A stretch of DNA of 39,838 nt from a bacterium (GTDB taxonomy: Bacteria > Planctomycetota > UBA1135 > GCA-002686595): contig JAUIDW010000017.1 in the NCBI GenBank assembly GCA_030428395.1, positions 1 to 39,838 of the forward strand, written 5' to 3'. The notes beneath the pieces were generated by a model that was given only the letters and a program-made list of their open reading frames with translations, had not been told where the DNA came from and ran no database searches. How positions within the stretch are numbered: position 1 is the first letter of the stretch; each line of letters opens with the position of its first letter. The translations under genes were made by a program, and so were the position numbers. Below are positions 24,147 through 32,732 of this stretch, piece after piece.

Positions 24147-27100
24147 ATGCCGCAGTTCTTCATCGACCGCCCGCGGTTCGCCGTGGTGCTGTCGCTGGTC
24201 GTCCTGATCGCGGGCTCGCTGGCCTACCTCCAGCTGCCCGTGTCGCAGTACCCGGAGGTCGCGCCGCCGACCGTCGTCGTGACGGCCGCGTACCCCGGCG
24301 CGAACCCCGAGACGATCGCCCGGACGGTCGCCACGCCGCTCGAGCAGGAGATCAACGGCGTCGAGGGGATGCTGTACATGGAGTCCCAGTCGACCGTCGA
24401 CGGGCGCATGCAGCTGACCGTCACGTTCGCGCTGGGCACGGACATCGACCAGGCCCAGGTGCTGGTGCAGAACCGCGTGGCGATCGCCGAGGCGCGCCTG
24501 CCGGCCGAGGTGCGCCAGATCGGCGTGACGACCGCCAAGTCGTCCCCCGACCTGATGATGGTCGTCCACCTGCTGTCGCCGGACGACAGCCTCGACCAGC
24601 TGTACATCGGCAACTACGCGTTCCTGCAGGTGCGCGACGTCGTCGCGCGCATCGACGGCATCGGGGACGCCCAGGTCTTCGGCGGCAGCCCGTACAGCAT
24701 GCGCGTCTGGCTCGACATCGAGCGCCTGGCGTCGCTGGACCTGACCGCCGGGGACGTGATCGAGGCGCTGCGCGGCCAGAACGTCCAGGTCGCCGCCGGG
24801 GCCATCGGGCAGGAGCCCATGGACCCGCCCAGCGCCTTCGAGATCACCGTCTCGAGCCAGGGCCGCCTGTCCTCGGCCGACGAGTTCGCCGAGGTCATCG
24901 TCAAGCGCGCCGCCGCGGGGCGCATCGTGCGCCTGCGCGACGTGGCGCGCATCGAGCTCGGCGCCCAGGACTACGCCGTCAACAGCTACCTGAACGGCCA
25001 GAACGCCGTCGCCATGGTGCTGTTCCAGCGCCCGGGGTCGAACGCCCTCGAGACCGCGCAGGAGGTGAAGGCGACCATGCGCGAGCTGGCGAAGACGTTC
25101 CCCGCCGGCCTCGAGTACCGCATCGTCTACAACCCGACCGACTTCGTGGCCGAGTCGATCGACGAGGTGTTCCAGACCCTGCTGATCGCCACGATCCTGG
25201 TCGTCCTGACGGTCTTCGTGTTCCTCCAGAACTGGCGGTCCACGATCATCCCGGCCCTGGCCATCCCGATCGCGCTGGTGGGCACCTTCGGGCTGATGAG
25301 CCTGATCGGCGTCAGCCTGAACAGCCTGTCGCTGTTCGGGCTCGTGCTGGCCATCGGCATCGTGGTGGACGACGCCATCGTGGTCGTCGAGAACGTCGAG
25401 CGCCTGATCGCGGAGGGCCGCACGCCCGTGGAGGCGGCGCGCATCGCGATGAAGGAGGTCTCCGGCGCGCTCGTCGCGACCACCGTCGTGCTGATCGCGG
25501 TGTTCGTGCCGACCGCGTTCATCACGGGGATCACGGGCCAGTTCTACCGCCAGTTCGCGTTGACGATCGCCGCCTCGACGGCCATCTCGACCTTCGTCTC
25601 GCTGACCCTGAGCCCCGCCCTGGCGGCCATCCTGCTGCGCCCGATGGACGCCGACCCGCGCGGGCTCCAGCGCGTGCTGCGCGCCCTGCTCGGCTGGTTC
25701 TTCCGGCTGTTCAACTTCTGCTTCGACGTGGGCGGCCGCCTGTACGGCAAGGTCGTCGCCGGCGCGCTGCGGGTGCGCTGGCTGGTGATCCTGCTGTTCG
25801 TGGGCCTGCTCGGACTGACCTACTGGGCGTTCCAGAAGGTCCCCACGGGGTTCATCCCGCCGCAGGACCAGGGCTACCTGATCGTCGCCATCCAGCTGCC
25901 CGACGGCGCCTCGCTGGCGCGCACGGACGAGATCGTGCTCGAGGCCACGAGGATCGCCCTCGACACCCCGGGCATCGTCAACGCGGTCGGGTTCGCCGGC
26001 TTCTCCGGCGCGACGTTCACGAACGCGTCCAACTCCGCCGCGGTGTTCACGGCGCTGGACGACGCTGCGGTGCGGGCCGAGCAGGGGCTCGACGCCGACG
26101 TGGTGCTGGCGGACCTGCGCGGGCGCCTCGCCTCGATCGTGGAGGGCTTCATCGTCGTGATCCCGCCGCCCCCCGTGCCGGGCATCGGCACCGGCGGCGG
26201 GTTCAAGCTGCAGCTCCAGGACCGCGGCGGGCTCGGCTTCGACGAGCTGAACCGGTTCGCGTGGACCCTGGCCGGCATGGCGAACCAGCAGGAGGGTCTC
26301 GTCCAGGTCTTCTCGACGTTCTCGACCGGCAGCGCCCAGATCTACGCCGACGTCGACCGCGAGAAGGCGCGCATCCTCGACGTCCCGATCGCCAACATCT
26401 TCGAGGCGCTGCAGAGCTACCTGGGCTCGGTCTACGTCAACGACTTCAACTTCCTCGGCCGCATCTACCGGGTCACCGTCCAGGCGGAGGCCGGCTTCCG
26501 CGACGAGGAGGACGACATCCTGCGGCTGCGGACGCGCAGCGCGGGCGGCGCGATCGTCCCGCTCGGCTCGCTGATCACGCTCGAGCGGCGCACCGCCCCG
26601 CAGCGCGTCGCGCGCTACAACCTCTACCCGTCGGCCGACGTCACCGGCGACACGCTGCCGGGCTACTCGACCGGCGACGCGCTCGACGTCATGGAGGGGC
26701 TCGCGGACCAGGTGCTGCCGCAGGGCATGTCGTACGAGTGGACGGGGCTCGCCTACCAGGCGCGCAACGTCCCGACGACGACGGCCGCGGTGTTCGCGCT
26801 GTGCCTGCTGTTCGCCTTCCTGGCGCTGACGGCGCAGTACGAGAGCTGGATCCTCCCGCTGGCGGTCATCCTGATCGTCCCGCTGTGCCTGCTGTTCGGC
26901 CTCGCGGGGATCGTCCTGGCGGGCTTCGACAACAACCTGCTGACGCAGATCGGGTTCGTCCTGCTGTTCGCGCTGGCGAGCAAGAACGCGATCCTGATCG
27001 TCGAGTTCGCCAAGGCGAAGGAGGACGAGGGCCTGTCCCTCCGCGACGCCGCCCTGGAGGCCTGCCGCCTGCGCCTGCGCCCGATCCTGATGACGGCGTT

Positions 27101-27284
27101 CTCGTTCATCCTGGGCGTGCTGCCGCTGGTGTTCGCCACCGGGGCCGGCTTCGAGATGCGCCGCGTGCTCGGCACGGTCGTGATGAGCGGCATGATCGGC
27201 GTCACCTTCGTCGGCCTGGTGATGACCCCGGTCTTCTACGTCGTCCTCCGCGGGCTGGCCAAGCGGACGTCGCGAGCGGGCTGA
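24147..27284 (+). CDS. RND multidrug efflux permease, HAE1 family (AcrB-like)
   Basis: A proton-driven tripartite efflux pump of 1045 residues, a full-length HAE1 protein. The N-terminus MPQFFIDRPRFAVVLSLVVL matches AcrB closely. The proton-relay acids are intact in GIVVDDAIVVVENVERL (Asp408-Asp409 here) and the TM10 lysine is in FALASKNAILIVEFAKAKE. Porter-domain motifs such as YPGANPETIARTVATPLEQE and PPQDQGYLIVAIQLPDGASL are present. ATG 24147 is chosen by this match; a GTG at 24141 overlapping the adaptor stop would add two residues. Substrates cannot be predicted. It is co-transcribed with the adaptor and ends at a strong hairpin. Confidence 0.97.
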   Translation: MPQFFIDRPRFAVVLSLVVLIAGSLAYLQLPVSQYPEVAPPTVVVTAAYPGANPETIARTVATPLEQEINGVEGMLYMESQSTVDGRMQLTVTFALGTDIDQAQVLVQNRVAIAEARLPAEVRQIGVTTAKSSPDLMMVVHLLSPDDSLDQLYIGNYAFLQVRDVVARIDGIGDAQVFGGSPYSMRVWLDIERLASLDLTAGDVIEALRGQNVQVAAGAIGQEPMDPPSAFEITVSSQGRLSSADEFAEVIVKRAAAGRIVRLRDVARIELGAQDYAVNSYLNGQNAVAMVLFQRPGSNALETAQEVKATMRELAKTFPAGLEYRIVYNPTDFVAESIDEVFQTLLIATILVVLTVFVFLQNWRSTIIPALAIPIALVGTFGLMSLIGVSLNSLSLFGLVLAIGIVVDDAIVVVENVERLIAEGRTPVEAARIAMKEVSGALVATTVVLIAVFVPTAFITGITGQFYRQFALTIAASTAISTFVSLTLSPALAAILLRPMDADPRGLQRVLRALLGWFFRLFNFCFDVGGRLYGKVVAGALRVRWLVILLFVGLLGLTYWAFQKVPTGFIPPQDQGYLIVAIQLPDGASLARTDEIVLEATRIALDTPGIVNAVGFAGFSGATFTNASNSAAVFTALDDAAVRAEQGLDADVVLADLRGRLASIVEGFIVVIPPPPVPGIGTGGGFKLQLQDRGGLGFDELNRFAWTLAGMANQQEGLVQVFSTFSTGSAQIYADVDREKARILDVPIANIFEALQSYLGSVYVNDFNFLGRIYRVTVQAEAGFRDEEDDILRLRTRSAGGAIVPLGSLITLERRTAPQRVARYNLYPSADVTGDTLPGYSTGDALDVMEGLADQVLPQGMSYEWTGLAYQARNVPTTTAAVFALCLLFAFLALTAQYESWILPLAVILIVPLCLLFGLAGIVLAGFDNNLLTQIGFVLLFALASKNAILIVEFAKAKEDEGLSLRDAALEACRLRLRPILMTAFSFILGVLPLVFATGAGFEMRRVLGTVVMSGMIGVTFVGLVMTPVFYVVLRGLAKRTSRAG

Positions 27285-27293
27285 GGCCCGGAC

Positions 27294-27321
27294 GCCGCCG
27301 GGGGACGGACCTCCCGGCGGC
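27294..27321. terminator. Bidirectional terminator-like hairpin between convergent RND and ZIP genes
   Basis: GCCGCCGGGGG pairs with CTCCCGGCGGC (11 bp, one G-U) around ACGGAC. It fills the 39-bp gap between two convergent stop codons. There is no T-run on either strand. Confidence 0.6.
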
Positions 27322-27323
27322 GG

Positions 27324-28100
27324 CTACCGCAGCAAGACGTCCAGGGCGGTCATGACCAGGAAGCCCGCGAGCAGGGCGACGCTGGGCGTCTTGCCGCTGC
27401 CGTCGCGGTGGGTCTCGGGCACGATCTCGGCGACGATCACGAACAGCATCGCCCCGGCGGCGAACGCCAGCGACCAGGGCAGGAGCGCGGCGCCCGCCGT
27501 GGCGGCCACGGCGCCCACCGCCGCGCCCAGGGCCTCGAGGGCGCCCGTGCCCAGGCTGATCAGGAAGGCGGGCGTGCGGCGGTAGCCGATGGACGTCAGG
27601 GCGGCGGCGACCGCCAGGCCCTCCGGGACGTTCTGCAGGCCGATGCCGAGCGCGAGGGAGAGCCCGCGACGGACCTCACCGGTGCCGAAGCCGACCCCGA
27701 CGGCGAGACCCTCCGGCAGGTTGTGCAGCGTGATCGCCAGCACGAACAGCCAGATGCGCCGCACGTGGATGGTCTCGGGCCCCTCGCGCCCCTGCCCGGG
27801 GTGCTCGTGGGGGACGACGCGGTGCACCAGCCCGAGCGCGCCGGCGCCGAGCGCCAGGCCCGCGCAGACGACGCCCGCGGCGCCCGCCGACGAGCCCGCC
27901 ACGTCCAGCGCCGCGTCGATCCCCGGCGCGAGCAGCGCGAAGAACGTCGCCGCCAGCATGATGCCCGCGGCCGACGCCAGCAGCACGTCGCTGGCGCGCC
28001 CGCGCAGGGTGCCGACGGCGTAGATCGCGAGCGCTCCGAGGCCGGTCGCGAGGCCCGCGAAGAGGCCGCCCAGCACGCCCTGGAGCACGGGGGAGTCCAC
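27324..28100 (-). CDS. ZIP family divalent metal transporter (GufA/ZupT-like)
   Basis: Uptake or exchange of zinc or related divalent cations across the inner membrane. The 258 residues form eight membrane segments. The paired metal-site motifs are LAITLHNLPEGLAVGVGFG (His126, Glu130) and LGIGLQNVPEGLAVAAAL (Gln156, Glu160). The second motif has Gln where ZupT has His, as in GufA-type members. A His-rich cytoplasmic loop (HRVVPHEHPGQG) lies between segments 3 and 4. The start is GTG. It lies 41 nt downstream of a family 2 glycosyltransferase on the same strand, without an obvious functional link. Confidence 0.92.
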   Translation of the reverse strand: MDSPVLQGVLGGLFAGLATGLGALAIYAVGTLRGRASDVLLASAAGIMLAATFFALLAPGIDAALDVAGSSAGAAGVVCAGLALGAGALGLVHRVVPHEHPGQGREGPETIHVRRIWLFVLAITLHNLPEGLAVGVGFGTGEVRRGLSLALGIGLQNVPEGLAVAAALTSIGYRRTPAFLISLGTGALEALGAAVGAVAATAGAALLPWSLAFAAGAMLFVIVAEIVPETHRDGSGKTPSVALLAGFLVMTALDVLLR

Positions 28101-28141
28101 GGGCTAGTCCACCGGCTGCTCGGGGGCCCTCCGCGCGGGTG

Positions 28142-28933
28142 TCAGACGCTCGTGCCGGTCGGCTGCCGGACGGGCATCTCGGCCTCGAAGCGCGCGGAGC
28201 GGCGCAGGCCGAGCTTGTGCAGGTACCACTCGCCGAAGGTGGTCAGCGTCGTCAGCGCGTAGCGCGTCGAGCTGCTGAAGCTGATGCTGCTGGCCTCGTC
28301 GAAGTAGCGCACCGGCACCGGCACGTCGCCGATGCGGAAGCCGTAGTGGACGCACTCCACGAGGAACTGCGAGTCGAACACGAAGTTGTCGCTGTTCAGG
28401 TGGAACGGGACGGTCTCGAGCACCTGCCGCGAGTAGGCGCGGAAGCCGCTGTGCCACTCGCCCAGGTTCTGGCCGGACATCATGTTCTCGACGAACGTCA
28501 GGCCGCGGTTGGCGAAGTACTTGACCCACGGCATGCCGCCCTCGAGCGCCTCGCGCCGCGTGCGGATGCGGTTGCCCAGCACCACGTCCAGGATGCCCAG
28601 CTGCATCAGGTGGACGGCCGCGGGGATCATGCGCGCGTCGTACTGGTAGTCGGCGTGCAGCATGACGACGTAGTCCGCCCCGCGCTCGAGCGCCTCGCGG
28701 TAGCACGTCTTCTGGTTGCCGCCGTAGCCCGTGTTCTTCTCGTGGACGATCAGCGTGACGGGCAGCGTGCGGGCGATCTCGGCGGTGTTGTCGGAGCTGC
28801 GGTCGTCGACGACGATGACCTCGTCGACGATGTCGTGCGGGATGTCGTCGTAGATCCGCTTCAGGGTGTTGGCGGCGTTGTACGCCGGCATCACCACGAT
28901 GGTCTTGCCCGAGCCCGTGCCGGAATCGCCCAT
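28142..28933 (-). CDS. Family 2 glycosyltransferase (dolichyl/polyprenyl-phosphate mannosyltransferase-like)
   Basis: A 263-residue GT-A enzyme, probably transferring a sugar from a nucleotide donor to polyprenyl phosphate at the cytoplasmic face. Motifs are [27 protein letters not shown] (Asp43-Asp44), [19 protein letters not shown] and [16 protein letters not shown], the metal-binding acidic motif of the DPM1/GtrB class. [13 protein letters not shown] resembles the acceptor loop. No C-terminal membrane helices follow, so it is the soluble single-domain form. It is divergent from, and 41 bp away from, a TMTC-like GT-C protein that would use such a lipid-linked sugar, so the two may act together. 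Confidence 0.88.
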   Translation of the reverse strand: MGDSGTGSGKTIVVMPAYNAANTLKRIYDDIPHDIVDEVIVVDDRSSDNTAEIARTLPVTLIVHEKNTGYGGNQKTCYREALERGADYVVMLHADYQYDARMIPAAVHLMQLGILDVVLGNRIRTRREALEGGMPWVKYFANRGLTFVENMMSGQNLGEWHSGFRAYSRQVLETVPFHLNSDNFVFDSQFLVECVHYGFRIGDVPVPVRYFDEASSISFSSSTRYALTTLTTFGEWYLHKLGLRRSARFEAEMPVRQPTGTSV

Positions 28934-28974
28934 GGTGTCCGTATGCTAGCGCACCCCTGAGCGGGAGCGAGCGC

Positions 28975-30912
28975 TTGGAAAGAACTTCCGGGTCGAGAGG
29001 CGCGTCGGAGGCGGGCGCCGCGGGAGGCGACGCGCGGACGCCCGGCCGCCCGCGCCCCGCGCGGTGGGTGGGCGCCGCGGTGTTCGCGCTGACGGTGTGC
29101 GCGTTCCTGCCGGCGCTCGCGAACGAGTTCGTCGACTGGGACGACGACGTCAACTTCCTGCGCAACGTGCACTACCGCGGCTTCGGCGCGGAGCAGCTGC
29201 GCTGGATGTTCACGACGTTCTACGTCGGGCACTACATGCCGTTGACGTGGCTCTCGTGCGCGCTCGACCACGCCGTGTGGGGAATGGACCCGCGCGGGTA
29301 CCACCTGACGAACCTGCTGCTGCACGCCGCGACCGCCGTGCTGCTGTACGGCGCGCTGCGCGCGTTGCTGCGCGTGGCCGCGCCGACCGCGTCCGTTCGC
29401 GCGGGAGCGCTGGCGGCGGCGGCGGGCGCGCTGTCGTGGTCGCTGCACCCGCTGCGCGTGGAGTCGGTGGCCTGGGCGACGGAGCGCCGCGACGTGCTGG
29501 CCGGGCTGCTCGTGGTCGGCGCTTTGCGCGCGTACGTTGCACGCTTCGGAGCACGCTTCGGGCCGAACGGTGCGGCCCGCGGGGCGTACGGCCTCGCGCT
29601 GTTGCTGTTCGGCCTGTCGCTGTTCGCGAAGACCGCGGCGGTGGCGCTGCCGCTCGTGCTCCTGCTGCTGGACGCGTGGCCGCTGCGGCGGCTCGGTCGC
29701 GCGGCGCTCGTCGAGAAGCTGCCGTTCCTGGCGCTGACGGCGCTCGGCGTCGTGCTCGCGTGGCGCGGCCAGGTCGAGAGCACGACCGCGCTCGTGACCC
29801 TCGACGACTACCCGCTGTCGCGGCGCCTCGCCCAGGCGGGGTGGAGCGTCGCGTTCTACGTGCAGAAGACGCTGCTGCCCGTCGGCCTGTCGCCGTTCTA
29901 CTGGCTCGACCGCGGGCTCGACCCGCTGAGCGCGCCGTTCGTGGTCCGCGGGGCGCTGGCGCTCGCCGCGACCTGCGCCGCCCTGGCGCTGCGTCGGCGC
30001 GCGCCGCTGTTCGCGGTCGCGTGGTTCGGCTACCTGCTGCTCGTGGCGCCGTTCGTCGGCCTGACGCAGGCGGGCATGCAAAGCGCCGCCGACCGCTACG
30101 CCTACTTCGCCGCCCTGCCGTTCGCGGGCGTCGGCGCCTGGGCGGCCCTGCGCCTGGGCGCGCGCCCCGCCGGTGCGGCCGCGGTCGTCGTCGTGCTCGC
30201 CGCCCTCGGCGCCCTGTCGTTCCGCCAGACGACCTTCTGGCGCGACTCGGCGACGCTGTGGACGCGCGTGGTCGACGTGGACCCGGCGCACGCGGTCGGG
30301 CTCCACCGGCGCGGCGTCGCGCTGCACCGCGTCGGGCGCTACGCGGAGGCCGTGGAGGCCTACGAGCGCTCGCTCGAGCTGCGGCCCGGCCGCGACGACA
30401 CGAACGCGCGCTACGACCTGTCCCTGTCGCGGCTCGCGCTGGGGGAGGTGGCGGAGGCGCGCGACGAGCTGGCGCGCGTGCTCGCCGCGGACCCGACCCA
30501 CCCCGGGGCGCTGCGCGTGTGGACGGACGTCGCGCTCGACGCGGGCCGCCCCGGGGACGCCGTGGCGGCCTGGGAGGACGCGCTGGCGGCGGCGCCGCGC
30601 GACGCGTCCGTCCGCCGCGGCCTGGGGTCCGTGCTGCTGCGGGAGGGGCGCTGGGCCGAGGCCGAGCGGCATCTGCGCTTCGCCGTCGAGGAGGAGCCGG
30701 GTTCCGCGGAAGGCTGGACCGGCCTGGGCGTCTGCCTGGCCGAGCAGGGGCGCTCCGCCGAGGCCGCCGAGGCGCTGCGGCGCGCGCTCGACGCGCGGCC
30801 CGACCACGACCCCGCGCGGCGCGCCGCGGAGCGCTACGGCCTCGGGGTCCCCCCCGGTCCCGTCCGTTCGCCCGGTCCCGCGGGCACGACGGGTTCCGGC
30901 GGGGCCGAGTAG
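28975..30912 (+). CDS. TMTC-like membrane protein with C-terminal TPR repeats (putative GT-C glycosyltransferase)
   Basis: A 645-residue protein. About nine to eleven membrane segments (30-425) are followed by four or more TPR-like repeats (about 430-620; for example VGLHRRGVALHRVGRYAEAVEAYERSLEL). The first loop has NEFVDWDDDVNFLRN (Asp54, Asp56-58), the acidic motif shared with eukaryotic TMTC O-mannosyltransferases and many bacterial relatives. LHPLRVESVAWATERRDVL is also typical of them. A TTG start at 28975 with GGGAG 8 nt upstream fits best. A polyprenyl-linked sugar from the divergent glycosyltransferase is a plausible donor. Catalysis is inferred; bacterial members are largely untested. 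Confidence 0.8.
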   Translation: MERTSGSRGASEAGAAGGDARTPGRPRPARWVGAAVFALTVCAFLPALANEFVDWDDDVNFLRNVHYRGFGAEQLRWMFTTFYVGHYMPLTWLSCALDHAVWGMDPRGYHLTNLLLHAATAVLLYGALRALLRVAAPTASVRAGALAAAAGALSWSLHPLRVESVAWATERRDVLAGLLVVGALRAYVARFGARFGPNGAARGAYGLALLLFGLSLFAKTAAVALPLVLLLLDAWPLRRLGRAALVEKLPFLALTALGVVLAWRGQVESTTALVTLDDYPLSRRLAQAGWSVAFYVQKTLLPVGLSPFYWLDRGLDPLSAPFVVRGALALAATCAALALRRRAPLFAVAWFGYLLLVAPFVGLTQAGMQSAADRYAYFAALPFAGVGAWAALRLGARPAGAAAVVVVLAALGALSFRQTTFWRDSATLWTRVVDVDPAHAVGLHRRGVALHRVGRYAEAVEAYERSLELRPGRDDTNARYDLSLSRLALGEVAEARDELARVLAADPTHPGALRVWTDVALDAGRPGDAVAAWEDALAAAPRDASVRRGLGSVLLREGRWAEAERHLRFAVEEEPGSAEGWTGLGVCLAEQGRSAEAAEALRRALDARPDHDPARRAAERYGLGVPPGPVRSPGPAGTTGSGGAE

Positions 30913-30936
30913 ATTCGCGGGGTCGCTCGCCAGCCC

Positions 30937-32679
30937 ATGTCCGTCCGCGCCCTCGTCCCGCTGCTGCTGCTCGCGTCCGGGCCTCCGCGGCCCGGGGAGG
31001 CGGAGGCCGAGGTGGCGCGCGTGCGTTCCCTGGCGGGCGAGCTCGCGGCGCTGGGCGTGGAGCTCGACGCGCGCGCGCTGCGGATCGAGGTCCGCGCCCC
31101 GGGGGCCTGCCGGGCGGACGTGGACCGCCAGCAGGACCACCTGTTCGCGCCCGGCCACTTCGACGCGGCGCGCGTGCTGCTGGGCTCGCTCGGGATGGAC
31201 GGCGGCCTGTCGGCGGACGAGCTGCGCGCGGTCGCCGTGGAGGCCACGCTCGACACGCTGCGCGCCTACTACCAGGCCGACCGCGGCGCGCTCGTGCTCG
31301 TCGAGCGCGCGGGCGCGGTCGGCGCGGAGGCGGGCGAGGAGCGCGACCGCGCCTGGCTGCACGAGCTGGCGCACGCGTGGCAGGACCGCGCCGGCGGCGC
31401 CGCGGGGCCCGCGGCCGCGCCGGGCACGCTGGAGCGCGCGCGCCTGCTCCAGACGGTCCGCGAGGGGCACGCGGACGCGGTCGCCCTGGGCGTCCTGCTC
31501 GCGCGCCGCGAGCGCGAGCTGGGCGAGCTCGACCAGGAGGACGGCCAGGAGCACCTCGCCGCGCTGCGGGTCGGCCCCGCGCCCGCGCTGCCGTACCGCC
31601 ACGGCCTGGCCCTGGCGCTCGACGCGTTCGACCGCGGCGGCTGGGAGGCCGTGCACGGTCTGCTGCGCGCGCCGCCGGCGAGCACCGAGCAGGTCCTGCA
31701 CCCGGAGAAGCGCGACGACGAGCCGACGCGGGTGCGCCTGCCCCTCGCCGGCGAGCTGACCGCGCGCGCCGGCGCGACGCGGCGCGAGGACACGGTGGGC
31801 GAGCTCGCGCTGCTGTCGCTGTTCCTCGAGGCCGGCCTGGGCTGGGAGCCCGCGCACCGCGCGGCCGCGGGCTGGGACGGCGACCGTCTCGTCGTCCTGC
31901 GGCTGCCCGCCGCGACCGAGGGCGACGACGCGACGCCGGGGACGGTCGAGGGCCTCGCCTGGCGCAGCGTGTGGGACCGCGAGGAGGACGCCGCCCAGTT
32001 CGCGGAGGCGCTGGGGGCGCTGTTCGTCGGCCGCCTGCGCCGCGACGGGCGCGTCGTGGACGCGGCCTGGTCCGCGGACGCGGAGCTCGAGCGGCGCCTG
32101 ACGGAACAGCTCGCGGCGACCCCGCAGGAGGAGCTGCCCCCGGCGGCCGACGCGGAGAGCGCCGCCGCGCTCGACCGCGACCTGCGCGCCGCGCGGTCGG
32201 TGCGCGAGGCGCAGCGCTGGCTGCTGCCGCGCCACGGGCTGCGCGTGCCCATCCCGGAGGGCTGGGAGCTGCGCGAGGTGCGCGGCGTGCCGGCCCTCAA
32301 GCGCGTCGCGCCGCTCGCCTCGGGGCCGCCCGGCGCGACCGCCGGGTTCGACGACAACATCACGGTCACCGCGGCGCGCACCGGCGACGGCCACACGCTC
32401 GACGAGCTGCGCGCGCGCAACGAGCGCGGCCTCGCGGCCGTCGACTACCTGACGGCGGACGGCTCGAGCTCCGTGCGGCTGGGCGACCGCGACGCGTTCC
32501 TGCTGCGCTACCACGGGCGACCGCCGGGCGCCGTGGCCGAGCTGTCGTTCGCCTCGCTGAGCTTCCTGCGCGGCGGCGAGCTCGTGACCGTCACGGGGAC
32601 CGCGCGGCGCGACCGCTGGCCGCGGGTCGGCCCGACGATCCTGGCGGCCCTGCGGGGCGTCGTGGTCGAGGAGGACTAG
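30937..32679 (+). CDS. Putative exported HExxH metalloprotease-like protein, unknown function
   Basis: A 580-residue protein with a short hydrophobic N-terminus (VRALVPLLLLASG) that may be a signal peptide. RAWLHELAHAWQD gives His142-Glu143-xx-His146, and LLQTVREGHADAVALG supplies a second Glu (Glu176) 30 residues on, a zinc peptidase geometry. STEQVLHPEKRDDEPTRV is another recognisable conserved block of HExxH proteins of this kind. The C-terminal 150 residues (from about 425) look like a separate beta-rich domain (HGLRVPIPEGWELREV, FDDNITVTAARTGDG). It follows the TPR gene by 24 nt and is probably co-transcribed. No named family is certain. Confidence 0.65.
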   Translation: MSVRALVPLLLLASGPPRPGEAEAEVARVRSLAGELAALGVELDARALRIEVRAPGACRADVDRQQDHLFAPGHFDAARVLLGSLGMDGGLSADELRAVAVEATLDTLRAYYQADRGALVLVERAGAVGAEAGEERDRAWLHELAHAWQDRAGGAAGPAAAPGTLERARLLQTVREGHADAVALGVLLARRERELGELDQEDGQEHLAALRVGPAPALPYRHGLALALDAFDRGGWEAVHGLLRAPPASTEQVLHPEKRDDEPTRVRLPLAGELTARAGATRREDTVGELALLSLFLEAGLGWEPAHRAAAGWDGDRLVVLRLPAATEGDDATPGTVEGLAWRSVWDREEDAAQFAEALGALFVGRLRRDGRVVDAAWSADAELERRLTEQLAATPQEELPPAADAESAAALDRDLRAARSVREAQRWLLPRHGLRVPIPEGWELREVRGVPALKRVAPLASGPPGATAGFDDNITVTAARTGDGHTLDELRARNERGLAAVDYLTADGSSSVRLGDRDAFLLRYHGRPPGAVAELSFASLSFLRGGELVTVTGTARRDRWPRVGPTILAALRGVVVEED

Positions 32680-32708
32680 GCGGGCTCGCCCGGGGGCGGG
32701 GGCCCATC

Positions 32709-32717
32709 TGCTAGACT
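32709..32717 (+). promoter_or_regulatory. Candidate extended -10 promoter for the rpiB-deoC operon
   Basis: TGCTAGACT fits TG-N-TAnnnT and lies 15 nt before the ATG, implying a very short leader. It closely matches TGCTAGGGT upstream of the nucleoside transporter. Confidence 0.4.
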
Positions 32718-32732
32718 CCGCGACCTTTCGCC

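Noticed and set aside
22750-27284. Possible TolC-type outer-membrane channel near the RND genes
   Set aside because: Both flanks were read and hold no such gene. The channel must be elsewhere.
28891-32514. Open frame of 1,207 codons on the minus strand
   Set aside because: Antisense to two well-supported plus-strand genes; repetitive Arg/Gln/Ala translation.
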